Shown here in pieces: positions 1 to 4,946 of a stretch of 5,707 nucleotides of DNA (position 1 is the stretch's first letter; the number at the start of each line of letters is the position of its first letter). Source of the stretch: Sphingomonadales bacterium (GTDB taxonomy: Bacteria; Pseudomonadota; Alphaproteobacteria; Sphingomonadales; Sphingomonadaceae). Both the position numbers and the translations under genes were made by a program. The notes under the pieces were generated by a model. That model made no database searches. It saw nothing but the letters and a program-made list of their open reading frames with translations, and was not told the DNA's origin. Where the stretch lies: contig JAIYAA010000192.1 of assembly GCA_027489295.1 (NCBI GenBank), positions 1 to 5,707 on the forward strand, read 5' to 3'.

Positions 1-301
1 CGAGGCGATCGACGCCGCGCTGCCCCAGCCCTTCGAGCGGACGGCAGTCAACGGCTTCGGCTTCCTCCAGATCGTCCGCCGCCGCACCCGCCCGTCGCTG
101 CCAGAGCTGCTCCACGCCGATCCGGTCGGCGCCGCGACCCGCGCCGAGCTGCGCCGGCTGGAACGCCTTCCCCCGCCGGTGCCGGCCACCCATATGGTGG
201 ATGCGCGAATCGCCCGCCGCCTGGCGCGCGAGCCCGACTGGACCGAGACGCTCGCCCGCCGCATGGGCGGCACGGTCCAGTTCGTGACCCCCAAGGAGTG
301 A
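1..301 (+). CDS. C-terminal end of a ribonuclease E/G-family protein (5' end outside window)
   Basis: The reading frame is open from the left edge (first complete codon at 2) to TGA at 299-301, giving 99 visible residues. The segment NGFGFLQIVRRRTRPSL near residues 17-33 resembles the stretch of Rne/Rng RNases where the catalytic S1/DNase I-like part ends and a conserved 'G-L-(V/I)-x-(I/M)-x-R-x-R' run precedes the zinc-link or small domain. Family members are endoribonucleases acting on single-stranded A/U-rich RNA in rRNA maturation and mRNA decay. The catalytic residues lie outside the window. A ribonuclease directly before yacG and tRNA-Phe is an arrangement I associate with Sphingomonadales, which supports the call. 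Codon use is strongly GC-rich, typical of the host core genome. The stop overlaps the yacG ribosome binding site, so the two genes are probably cotranscribed. The family assignment rests on a short stretch and is good but not certain. Confidence 0.68.
   Translation, partial: EAIDAALPQPFERTAVNGFGFLQIVRRRTRPSLPELLHADPVGAATRAELRRLERLPPPVPATHMVDARIARRLAREPDWTETLARRMGGTVQFVTPKE
293..298 (+). promoter_or_regulatory. Shine-Dalgarno of yacG
   Basis: AAGGAG lies in the last codons of the upstream ribonuclease gene and ends 8 nt before ATG 307. It decides the yacG start in favour of ATG 307 over the in-frame GTG at 298, which overlaps this motif. Confidence 0.75.
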
Positions 302-306
302 CCCCC

Positions 307-489
307 ATGCCCCGCGACGCCTGCCCGATCTGCGGCAAGCCCACCGCCCAGGACTTCAAGCCCTTCTGCAGCCGCGGCTGCAAGGATCGCGACCTGCTGC
401 AATGGCTGGGCGAGGGCTACCGCGTGCCCGGCGAGCCGGCGCAAACAAATGTGCAATCGGGGCTGGACAGCCACGAATTCCCCGACTAA
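307..489 (+). CDS. yacG: DNA gyrase inhibitor YacG, small zinc-finger protein
   Basis: This encodes a 60-aa protein with the four-cysteine zinc site of YacG: CPIC near residues 6-9 and CSRGC near 25-29 (C-x2-C-x15-C-x3-C). It is followed by the family-typical KDRDLLQWLGEGYRVPGE. In Escherichia coli the protein binds the GyrB C-terminal region and blocks DNA binding by gyrase; that is family knowledge, not visible here. The length fits the family (about 60-70 aa). ATG 307 is chosen because AAGGAG sits 8 nt upstream. The alternative GTG 298 would add three residues. The start lies 5 nt after the ribonuclease stop, so the pair forms an operon, and the tRNA-Phe gene begins 31 nt after the yacG stop. 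Sequence and context agree, so confidence is high. Confidence 0.95.
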   Translation: MPRDACPICGKPTAQDFKPFCSRGCKDRDLLQWLGEGYRVPGEPAQTNVQSGLDSHEFPD

Positions 490-501
490 CAGGCGCGCTC
501 C

Positions 502-517
502 CCGGCGGTTCCGCCGG
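502..517 (+). other. GC-rich inverted repeat between yacG and tRNA-Phe
   Basis: CCGGCG pairs with CGCCGG around a GTTC loop, three bases before the tRNA 5' end. No T-tract follows, so it is not a standard intrinsic terminator. It could separate yacG mRNA from the tRNA precursor or mark a processing point. The structure is seen directly; the role is inferred. Confidence 0.45.
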
Positions 518-520
518 TGT

Positions 521-596
521 GCCCGGGTAGCTCAGTTGGTAGAGCATGCGACTGAAAATCGCAGTGTCGGCGGTTCGACTCCGTCCCCGGGCACCA
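521..596 (+). tRNA. tRNA-Phe (anticodon GAA), CCA encoded
   Basis: The cloverleaf folds completely by eye. The acceptor stem is GCCCGGG (521-527) with CCCGGGC (586-592). The D-stem is GCTC/GAGC (530-533 with 542-545). The anticodon stem is TGCGA/TCGCA (547-551 with 559-563) around the loop CTGAAAA. A five-base variable loop is followed by the T-stem GGCGG/CCGTC (one G-U pair) around TTCGACT. The discriminator is A593 and CCA is encoded at 594-596. The anticodon at 554-556 is GAA, which reads UUC/UUU, so the tRNA carries phenylalanine. No T-rich terminator follows; only a 5-bp hairpin (614-628) lies just downstream. Base composition and gene content change right after the gene, as expected if the tRNA 3' end served as an integration site. 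Confidence 0.98.
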
Positions 597-679
597 TCCA
601 CCCTGATCGGACCCGCCAAGAAGTGGCGTGAGACCCGCTAACAGCGCCATAAACATCATCAAGAGACTGATCGGGCTGT

Positions 680-695
680 ACTGCAATGATGCAGT
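680..695. repeat. Perfect short palindrome (6-bp arms, 4-nt loop)
   Basis: ACTGCA, then ATGA, then TGCAGT forms a perfect inverted repeat about 85 bp right of the tRNA end. Such arm-type or operator-size sites occur near integration junctions, but there is no copy elsewhere in the window and no protein to pair it with. It may be chance. Confidence 0.3.
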
Positions 696-845
696 GAGCG
701 CGCCAGCACCTTATGACCCAATTATCCTGCCTGGCAGAATGGTCAGCGTCACGGCGATTACCGCCTAGCCCATCGCGAGAGTGCCACCACCGGAAGCGCG
801 TGCTTGGGCTTGTCGCAGCCGCTGGCGTTGCGGACGGGACTCTCG

Positions 846-877
846 GCAGCATCACGACCCAGGGCAGCATCACAACC
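846..877. repeat. Direct micro-duplication, two 14-bp copies with one mismatch
   Basis: GCAGCATCACGACC (846-859) is repeated as GCAGCATCACAACC (864-877) with an 18-bp period. The sequence is non-coding or weakly coding. It looks like a replication-slippage duplication in a poorly constrained stretch. Confidence 0.5.
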
Positions 878-1110
878 TGAACATCATCGCAGCCTGGATT
901 GCTTTCGTCCGCTTCGGGAAAAGCAAAAACCACAGTGCGGTACCATTGTCGGAAGCTTCTGCATCGCCGGAACCGGAAATACCTGGGACCGCTATATCAA
1001 ACGTCACGGGGTTGGCGGGCCTGCAGCCAGATTTCGGAACGATACCCGTCACCACGCATGACGCGGATTGTGCGAGCCATATTCTGATCAGCGGGAGAAG
1101 GGATACAGCC

Positions 1111-1416
1111 ATGACACACACAGAAGCGGAACAGCCACCATGCTCGGTCATCAACCTTCGCAATCACGCGCAGATCAGCCATCACAGCGTCGCTAGTGCT
1201 ACGGAGCTACTCGGCGCGCTGAAGCAGCCGAATACCCCTGAGCGGCGCAGCGTTGCAGCCCAGATGTTGCAGGAGGCCGAAATGGCGGAACTCGCCGACC
1301 TGCTTGTCGGTCGAGTCCTGGGCGGCCGCGAGCTTCACGAGATGCTGTCGAACCTTTCACAGGAAGGAGCTATCCGTCAGCGGGATCCTATCGAATGGTC
1401 GGAGAGGTTTGCATAA
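1111..1416 (+). CDS. Small hypothetical protein, 101 aa
   Basis: I do not recognise this protein. ATG 1111 is chosen because AAGGGA (1098-1103) lies 7 nt upstream. The frame is open back to GTG 781, which has no convincing ribosome binding site, so a longer form cannot be excluded. The product is soluble, with no signal peptide or membrane segment. The N-terminal 30 residues are polar and rich in H and Q. Residues about 44-90 look helical and charged, with leucines and alanines in the run ELLGALKQ through QEAEMAELADLLVGRVLGGRELHEML, which would suit a small helical binding or regulatory protein. A single cysteine (C11) gives no metal site. A terminator-like hairpin follows about 40 nt after the stop, so this is probably a monocistronic unit. 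The composition is less GC-rich than yacG, in keeping with acquired DNA. Confidence 0.55.
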   Translation: MTHTEAEQPPCSVINLRNHAQISHHSVASATELLGALKQPNTPERRSVAAQMLQEAEMAELADLLVGRVLGGRELHEMLSNLSQEGAIRQRDPIEWSERFA

Positions 1417-1454
1417 GCGGCATGCTTGATAAGCAGACCCATCCGCAACCGGCT

Positions 1455-1496
1455 ACCTCGCGCAACCTTCTCTACCCCGATCGCGAGGTTGCTTTT
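1455..1496 (+). terminator. Probable rho-independent terminator with two alternative stems
   Basis: GCAACCT (1462-1468) pairs with AGGTTGC (1486-1492), directly followed by TTTT (1493-1496). An overlapping stem, ACCTCGCG (1455-1462) with CGCGAGGT (1482-1489), shares both arms with it and cannot form at the same time. The loops are long (17 and 19 nt), so stability is moderate. The position 38 nt after the stop at 1416 fits termination of that gene. Confidence 0.5.
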
Positions 1497-1538
1497 CTGA
1501 TGACTGTTGGAAAGCTCATGGAATGAGCGAAGACGGTG

Positions 1539-1985
1539 ATGACATAAGAGACAGACAAGCGCGCAGACGCTACTGCGGCCATCAAACTCGGCGGCGGAGC
1601 ACTACTTTCCGCGATCAGGGAATCGGCACAGTCAGGGGTGGAGCTGTTCACCCTGGATCTGCAACTCAACAGCTTCTCCTATTTGTCGTGCTGCGAGCGG
1701 AAGCATACGGTAGCCACGCGCAAGCCTCCGGGATCCCATTCGCGTCTCTATGGCCCACGCGCCAGATCGCATCGCAGACCTAGCCCCTCGCATATGTCGC
1801 GATGTACCGGTGACAGACCGCTTCACGACGTCATCGACAACGATCCTACTGTGGCTCCTTCTCGCCTTCTCGCCTTCTCGCCTTCTCGCCTTCTCGCTGC
1901 CGCCTTTGAGAGCGTATCCGACAAGCTCATTCCCGCCCTCGCTTCATTGGCGTCGAAGGCTATGATCTGGGGTCTCAACCTATGA
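1539..1985 (+). pseudogene. Possible gene relic with an early stop and a low-complexity insert
   Basis: In one plus-strand frame ATG ACA is followed at once by TAA (1545-1547). The frame is then open for 145 codons to a stop at 1983-1985. The part at about 1548-1710 reads like a real protein (…TAAIKLGGGALLSAIRESAQ… and …VELFTLDLQLNSFSYLS…). The part after that is arginine- and proline-rich and looks non-coding, and it runs through the 8-bp tandem repeat. GTG 1638 is the only plausible later start and lacks a clear ribosome binding site. I read this as the N-terminal fragment of a dead gene with a nonsense codon at position 3, but a chance open frame is possible. The family is not recognised. 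Confidence 0.3.
1857..1896. repeat. Tandem repeat, five perfect copies of CCTTCTCG
   Basis: The unit CCTTCTCG is repeated five times without interruption (1857, 1865, 1873, 1881, 1889). Copy number changes of one unit would shift any reading frame, since 8 is not a multiple of three. In the open frame at 1539-1985 the array reads as an LLAFSPSR-type peptide period. There is no intact gene or obvious promoter spacing here, so a slippage-born microsatellite is the simplest reading. Confidence 0.95.
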
Positions 1986-2097
1986 CGGCACGCAGCATCC
2001 TGCCGAGATCACGCCGGTGCGAGCAAATCCCACACAAACGGTTTTCCATTTTTGGATGCCGAGCAATTTAACGGATGAGCCATGTCCATCTGTCCCA

Positions 2098-2131
2098 CAA
2101 CTGAAACTAATATGTAGATGTTTTACAGTTG
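2098..2131. repeat. Imperfect inverted repeat CAACTGAAAC / GTTT-TA-CAGTTG
   Basis: CAACTG (2098-2103) pairs with CAGTTG (2126-2131). AAAC (2104-2107) pairs with GTTT (2120-2123) after a two-base TA bulge. The loop TAATATGTAGAT is AT-rich. It lies 39 bp before the -35 candidate and could be an operator or a cruciform; no protein partner is evident. Confidence 0.35.
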
Positions 2132-2169
2132 CGAATTTATTTCTCCTGATCACATTGCGAGACAGCAAA

Positions 2170-2198
2170 TTGTCGACTGAGCTTCTGATCGGTATATT
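2170..2198 (+). promoter_or_regulatory. sigma70-like promoter candidate
   Basis: TTGTCG (2170-2175) and TATATT (2193-2198) are separated by exactly 17 bp. They match the -35 and -10 consensus at 4 of 6 and 5 of 6 positions. It points to the gene at 2356 and would leave a leader of roughly 150 nt. In AT-rich DNA such matches occur by chance, so this is a candidate only. Confidence 0.4.
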
Positions 2199-2355
2199 CT
2201 TAGAGGATACTCCCGTTTGATATTCAAAAGTCTCCCCTTTTTATGATCAGGCCGCAATCAGCCTCGATCGTAGCTACTGCTTTCAGGCTCAGCATAGCAT
2301 GCATTTAGCGGATGAATGATGAGTTAATTGATTAGGAATTATGAAGGGAAAAATG

Positions 2356-2637
2356 ATGCTTCGCTTAGTGAATCTTCTTACGAACGTTGTGCGTAAGGTT
2401 TTTGGCATGTCCAACGACCCCTCCAAAAGTGGCGTGCTCGGCTTTGCCATTGGCAGCCACCTACCGGTGAACGATGCTGCGCCGACGGCAGCGTCCGCTC
2501 ACCCAATTGTCGATACGGATCCAGATGTAGCACTGGCCCGTCTCATCAGAGCAGCAACAGACAGCCAGTCGGGTGACAACCTGCCCATTCCGACGTCGTC
2601 GCGCGCCGAGATCATGGCTTGGGTTCTCAGCCAATGA
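2356..2637 (+). CDS. Small hypothetical protein, 93 aa, first gene of a coupled pair
   Basis: The protein is not recognised. Three in-frame ATGs lie close together (2341, 2353, 2356). I chose 2356 because AAGGGA (2344-2349) is 6 nt upstream; 2341 has only AGGA at 3 nt and would add five residues. ATG 2407 is a further candidate, with AAGG 8 nt upstream. From 2356 the N-terminus LRLVNLLTNVVRKVFGM is hydrophobic with basic residues and could be an amphipathic helix. It is followed by a flexible part rich in S, A, P and D, then a helical segment (VALARLIRAATDSQ) and a C-terminal helix ending in AWVLSQ. No metal site, signal peptide cleavage site or catalytic motif is visible. The stop codon overlaps the next start (ATGA), which argues that both frames are translated. 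An antitoxin-like or regulatory partner role is possible but unsupported. Confidence 0.55.
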   Translation: MLRLVNLLTNVVRKVFGMSNDPSKSGVLGFAIGSHLPVNDAAPTAASAHPIVDTDPDVALARLIRAATDSQSGDNLPIPTSSRAEIMAWVLSQ

Positions 2638-3041
2638 GTCGACCGACCTTCCATCCGCAAGCGCTCCGCACTGAGCACTTTGAACGAAGGGCGAAAAAGG
2701 TGACATATGCAGCCACCTTTCGAGACTATACGGGACTGTGGAAAACGTCGCCCTACATATTGGATTTCGCAGACATAACCTTCTGCATTGCGCATGGGCA
2801 ATCTTTGCCGCACGAAAGCTATCGAAGAGGCATCGGCCTATCCTCCAATTTTTTTGCTACTCTCCACGGGTATAAAGCACCTTCACCTGGGTGGTCAGCT
2901 CGAATGTTCTCCTATTCATCATTGAGTACACAAGTGAGGCTGTTATTCTGGAGATCAATGGACACAACCGCTTCAACCGCGATAAAGTTGGTGCGCTCAT
3001 TATGGCCAATCATAAATCTTCCATCGACCGGGCGGAAATGA
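2634..3041 (+). CDS. Hypothetical protein, 135 aa as read; C-terminus probably frame-disrupted
   Basis: ATG 2634 overlaps the TGA of the preceding gene by 4 nt (ATGA), a usual sign of translational coupling. The family is not recognised. The first ~80 residues look like a real soluble protein with aromatic and basic residues (FERRAKKVTYAATFRDYTGLW, followed by YILDFADITFCIAHG and NFFATLHGYK). After about residue 81 the frame loses its coding look (SMDTTASTAIKLVRSLWPIINLPSTGRK). From about 2876 the -1 frame is open to TAA 3104-3106 and reads more like protein. An indel near 2876-2890 is therefore likely, and the intact ancestor would have been about 155 residues. A T7 run in slippery phase (2849-2855) lies just before. 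Small size and tight coupling to a small partner resemble toxin-antitoxin layout, but no toxin motif is visible. Confidence 0.5.
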   Translation: MSRPTFHPQALRTEHFERRAKKVTYAATFRDYTGLWKTSPYILDFADITFCIAHGQSLPHESYRRGIGLSSNFFATLHGYKAPSPGWSARMFSYSSLSTQVRLLFWRSMDTTASTAIKLVRSLWPIINLPSTGRK

Positions 3042-3106
3042 AGGCGCTCACGATGGAGAATAATGATGCAGCAATCAGCTCAGCGGACTCATCCGAGGCA
3101 GCCTAA
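2876..3106 (+). pseudogene. Probable out-of-frame C-terminus of the 2634 gene
   Basis: This frame opens after TAA 2873-2875 and ends with TAA 3104-3106. It reads TFTWVVSSNVLLFIIEYTSE, then AVILEINGHNRFNRDK, an acidic-basic helical part, and a tail rich in A, S, D and E. Third codon positions are more GC-rich, by eye, than in the overlapping frame of the 2634 gene. There is no ribosome binding site before GTG 2891 or ATG 3002. It therefore fits better as the displaced 3' part of the upstream gene than as a separate gene. The family is not recognised. Confidence 0.4.
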
Positions 3107-3174
3107 CCTTCGATAGGAATGACGTACTAGAAATGGTGATCGTGGTCAGCCAGCCGCCCGCCTTTGTATACAGT

Positions 3175-3204
3175 TCTCCTCTACCTATTAGCAGAGGGGA
3201 TTTT
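3175..3204 (+). terminator. Rho-independent terminator after the plus-strand pair
   Basis: TCTCCTCT (3175-3182) pairs with AGAGGGGA (3193-3200), eight pairs including one G-U. The loop is 10 nt, and TTTT follows at 3201-3204. It lies 69 nt after TAA 3106 and 134 nt after TGA 3041, which fits either version of the second gene. The reverse strand has no T-run after the stem, so it serves the plus strand. It sits between two convergent transcription units. Confidence 0.6.
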
Positions 3205-3262
3205 CAGCGAACACTCGTAGTCGCATGCGAATAGAGCCATTATTCCAAGCTGACCACATCGA

Positions 3263-3282
3263 AGCGCAAAAATTCGTGCGCT
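3263..3282 (-). other. Hairpin after the minus-strand operon
   Basis: AGCGCA and TGCGCT form a perfect 6-bp stem around an 8-nt loop, 13 nt past the stop of the last operon gene at 3296. No T-run follows on the minus strand, so it is at best a weak or factor-dependent terminator or an mRNA 3'-end stabiliser. Confidence 0.3.
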
Positions 3283-3295
3283 GGCTTTGGCGGGT

Positions 3296-4084
3296 TCAAA
3301 CCTCACCTGGTCCGGGCGCGCCGCTAGCCAGGAACAACGTAAAGAGACGCTCGGTGAGGCTTTCAGCGCCAGTTTCATAGGCGAGTGCGGCCCAGTCATC
3401 CCAGCGGTCGACCCGCTGGGACAGCCACACATACAGGCGGTCCCGGCATACTTCATCCGAGAAAGATGCAGACCACATCACACGCCGAATAGGCATGCGT
3501 CCGGTCGTCTCGAAGCCGGTGAGCGTTACCAGATAGTGCTGGTACACGGTCTCGCGCGCGAAAACGTTCCTGCGGTTGCACACCGATGCTTCGAACTGAC
3601 GAAGGGCCGCTTCACGCTCGGTCGTAACATCTTTCAGAAATGCCCGGCGAACACTCGCGATCACTTCGCGCATAGGGACATCTTCCCATTCCGGAACGCG
3701 AGTGGCTTGAAGCATACGAAGAACGGCCCGTCCTTCGGCGCTTAGCTTAGCTTCAGTCGCCCAAGGCGTATCGGCCATCACCGTCAAGCCTACCGAGTTC
3801 AGCCAACTATGATAAAAGCGCCAAAACAGTAGATCGCCACCAAAAAGGTCGTGCCTGCTCTCCGCCGTCCCATCCCATTCGCGCTCCATCGTTCCTAGGA
3901 CGCGAACAAGGAATTCGAGCTGCTCCGGCGCCCATGCCGGAGAAGGGAAGTTCATGCGCCCCATCCAAAAGGCTTCTCTGACGCTATGCCAATGCCGATC
4001 GTCCGCATCTTCGATGACGGATCCATTGACTCGAAGCCACCAGCCCCAGGGCAATTCCTTGCCCGTTCCTTCGCCAAAGTCCAT
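3296..4084 (-). CDS. Tryptophan-rich hypothetical protein, 262 aa, last gene of the exonuclease operon
   Basis: I cannot name the family. The 262-aa product is soluble, mixed-charge and unusually rich in tryptophan, with 15 Trp (5.7%). The N-terminus GKELPWGWWLRVNG (residues 9-21) has three of them, and further ones fall at 32, 40, 51, 70, 88, 94, 108, 133, 204, 220, 228 and 231. The middle (about 120-190) is helical and charged. The C-terminal third carries the run RRVMWSASFSDEVCRDRLYVW. No nuclease, helicase, zinc or membrane motif is visible. The start is well supported: GGGAGG (4097-4092) lies 7 nt before ATG 4084, inside the end of the upstream gene, with 2 nt between stop and start. This is a strongly coupled operon member, probably working with the exonuclease or the WWFGF protein. 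A structural, nucleic-acid-binding or scaffold role is guesswork. Confidence 0.85.
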   Translation of the reverse strand: MDFGEGTGKELPWGWWLRVNGSVIEDADDRHWHSVREAFWMGRMNFPSPAWAPEQLEFLVRVLGTMEREWDGTAESRHDLFGGDLLFWRFYHSWLNSVGLTVMADTPWATEAKLSAEGRAVLRMLQATRVPEWEDVPMREVIASVRRAFLKDVTTEREAALRQFEASVCNRRNVFARETVYQHYLVTLTGFETTGRMPIRRVMWSASFSDEVCRDRLYVWLSQRVDRWDDWAALAYETGAESLTERLFTLFLASGAPGPGEV

Positions 4085-4086
4085 GA

Positions 4087-4911
4087 TTATGCCTCCCTCA
4101 CAGGTTCAAGGCCGAGAGGCGGCAGAGGAGACCCTATACGGACAGGCATCGGCGCATTCTGCTCTATAGCCTTTAACTGCAGAGCGAGATTCATGATCTC
4201 CTGAAGCACATAAGCATCATCACGGTAGGTGGAGGCAGTTTCCTCAGATAGGAAACGTTGGCCCTTCCTCGCGGCGTTAGGAATGAGATCGCTTAGGTGA
4301 TTGCACTGGAAGCCGAACCACCAGGCTTCGTGATCCACTACGCGATAGTCAGTTCCGTACGCGGTTTCGATCACCCGTTTTGCCGGCGCTACGTGGCAGA
4401 TGCGCGTAGACTCGCCGACGATCGTTCTCTTGGACGGAGAGGGACCGCCTTCACAAGACCGCGAGTACGCCAACCCTCCGTGTACCGTAATCCCGAAGTC
4501 TGCCGGAATCGCTTTATGATCAAAGCCGTGCAGCGGGTGCGACGCGGGGACCGCCACGTAGCCTCCAAGATAGCCACCTTTCGGCTCTCGCATCAGGATG
4601 CATTCATATCCCGTATCGGGATCCCTCCAGGCAACCTTATCAGCTTCGCCGAGCCACGGCCCCGCCACGTCGGTCTTCCGGCCCTCAACAAAGAAGATCT
4701 CGGCATCAGGAATACGGTGAGACCCTGCGCGGTACGTCGCTGAGCTCACCAACAGAGCGCCCCTGTCCTGGCTCACCATGCTTGCAGCAGTTGGTTGCAC
4801 CTTGCTTGCGCTCCCTCCGCTAGCGCCGATGAGCGCCAGCATCCTCCCGTGCTTTTCAACCTTCACGAGTGCCGTGCCGGCGCCAGGCCGCACGCTGCTG
4901 CTCTTTGACAT
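4087..4911 (-). CDS. Uncharacterised WWFGF/HGG-motif protein of phage and mobile-element type, 274 aa
   Basis: The C-terminal half (about 100-240) carries GGYLGGYVAVPASHPLHG (112-129), TVHGGLAYS (142-150), CHV (172-174), AWWFGFQCNH (196-205) and TYRDDAYVLQEI (228-239). From memory, this motif order recurs in uncharacterised proteins of phages and integrated elements; the biochemical role is unknown. Conserved H, C, D and W residues could bind a metal or form an active site, which is inference. The N-terminal ~95 residues (VKVEKHGRMLALIGAS, then RGALLVSSATYRAGSH and DAEIFFVEGRKTD) seem to be an extra segment relative to the usual shorter form. I chose ATG 4911 because a perfect AAGGAGG (4923-4917) sits 5 nt upstream. 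GTG 4950 overlaps the exonuclease stop but has no ribosome binding site. It is the middle gene of a three-gene operon, with a 35-nt gap upstream and 2 nt downstream. Confidence 0.85.
   Translation of the reverse strand: MSKSSSVRPGAGTALVKVEKHGRMLALIGASGGSASKVQPTAASMVSQDRGALLVSSATYRAGSHRIPDAEIFFVEGRKTDVAGPWLGEADKVAWRDPDTGYECILMREPKGGYLGGYVAVPASHPLHGFDHKAIPADFGITVHGGLAYSRSCEGGPSPSKRTIVGESTRICHVAPAKRVIETAYGTDYRVVDHEAWWFGFQCNHLSDLIPNAARKGQRFLSEETASTYRDDAYVLQEIMNLALQLKAIEQNAPMPVRIGSPLPPLGLEPVREA
4092..4097 (-). promoter_or_regulatory. Shine-Dalgarno of the Trp-rich gene inside the upstream gene's last codons
   Basis: GGGAGG lies within the final codons of the WWFGF gene, 7 nt before ATG 4084. The stop and the next start are 2 nt apart, which favours translational coupling. 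Confidence 0.75.
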
Positions 4912-4916
4912 CGATG

Positions 4917-4923
4917 CCTCCTT
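4917..4923 (-). promoter_or_regulatory. Perfect Shine-Dalgarno AAGGAGG of the WWFGF gene
   Basis: AAGGAGG with a 5-nt spacer before ATG 4911 sets the start 13 codons downstream of the longest possible frame (GTG 4950) and predicts strong translation of the middle operon gene. Confidence 0.8.
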
Positions 4924-4946
4924 GAGAATGACGAATTGGGGTGCGG

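Larger units (their letters stand above)
597..1110. other. No convincing gene; start of accessory sequence after tRNA-Phe
   Basis: About 510 bases hold only short overlapping open frames on both strands, without ribosome binding sites or recognisable protein motifs. Small structures are visible: CGCCA/TGGCG hairpin at 614-628, the octamer CTGATCGG at 603-610 and 667-674, a palindrome at 680-695 and a micro-duplication at 846-877. The frame of the gene starting at 1111 stays open upstream to about 781 and reads rather protein-like from about 880 on, so an N-terminal extension or a decayed gene is possible. I see no tRNA-like second attachment site, transposase or integrase. Confidence 0.5.
1497..2034. 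other. Decayed-looking stretch without an intact gene
   Basis: No open frame here has a start with a ribosome binding site and a consistent coding look. It contains a possible gene relic on the plus strand (1539-1985) and a 40-bp tandem repeat (1857-1896). Short open frames on the minus strand over 1472-1826 look like shadows. No known insertion-sequence ends are visible. Confidence 0.45.
2035..2340. promoter_or_regulatory. AT-rich leader region upstream of the small two-gene operon
   Basis: G+C is about 41% over 2041-2340 by hand count, compared with about 73% at the left edge of the window. Short open frames here have no coding look. The stretch contains an imperfect hairpin (2098-2131) and a sigma70-like promoter candidate (2170-2198), and leads straight into the gene starting at 2356. 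AT-rich intergenic DNA of this kind is typical of acquired regions and of silencing-protein targets; the latter is inference. Confidence 0.5.

Noticed and set aside
48..383. 111-codon open frame on the minus strand
   Set aside because: It lies antisense to the ribonuclease end and yacG in very GC-rich DNA, has a glycine- and arginine-rich product and no ribosome binding site; it is a shadow.
449..933. Open frames on both strands crossing the tRNA gene
   Set aside because: They run through a complete tRNA cloverleaf and carry tRNA-derived peptides, so they are not genes.
870..1163. 97-codon minus-strand frame with a hydrophobic stretch
   Set aside because: No ribosome binding site, and it is antisense to the better-supported frame of the gene at 1111.
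2017..2220. 67-codon GTG-started plus-strand frame in the AT-rich leader
   Set aside because: No ribosome binding site and no coding look; the frame also crosses the hairpin and the promoter candidate.
3286..3320. T-arm-like GGTTCAAACC followed by CCGGGC, a possible tRNA remnant or second attachment site
   Set aside because: The bases do not form a 5-bp T-stem and do not match the tRNA-Phe end; they are the last codons of the Trp-rich gene.
3287..3745. 152-codon plus-strand frame
   Set aside because: It is antisense to the Trp-rich gene, which has a strong ribosome binding site and operon context; it is a shadow.
4297..4743. 148-codon plus-strand frame
   Set aside because: It is antisense to the WWFGF gene, whose motifs are recognisable.
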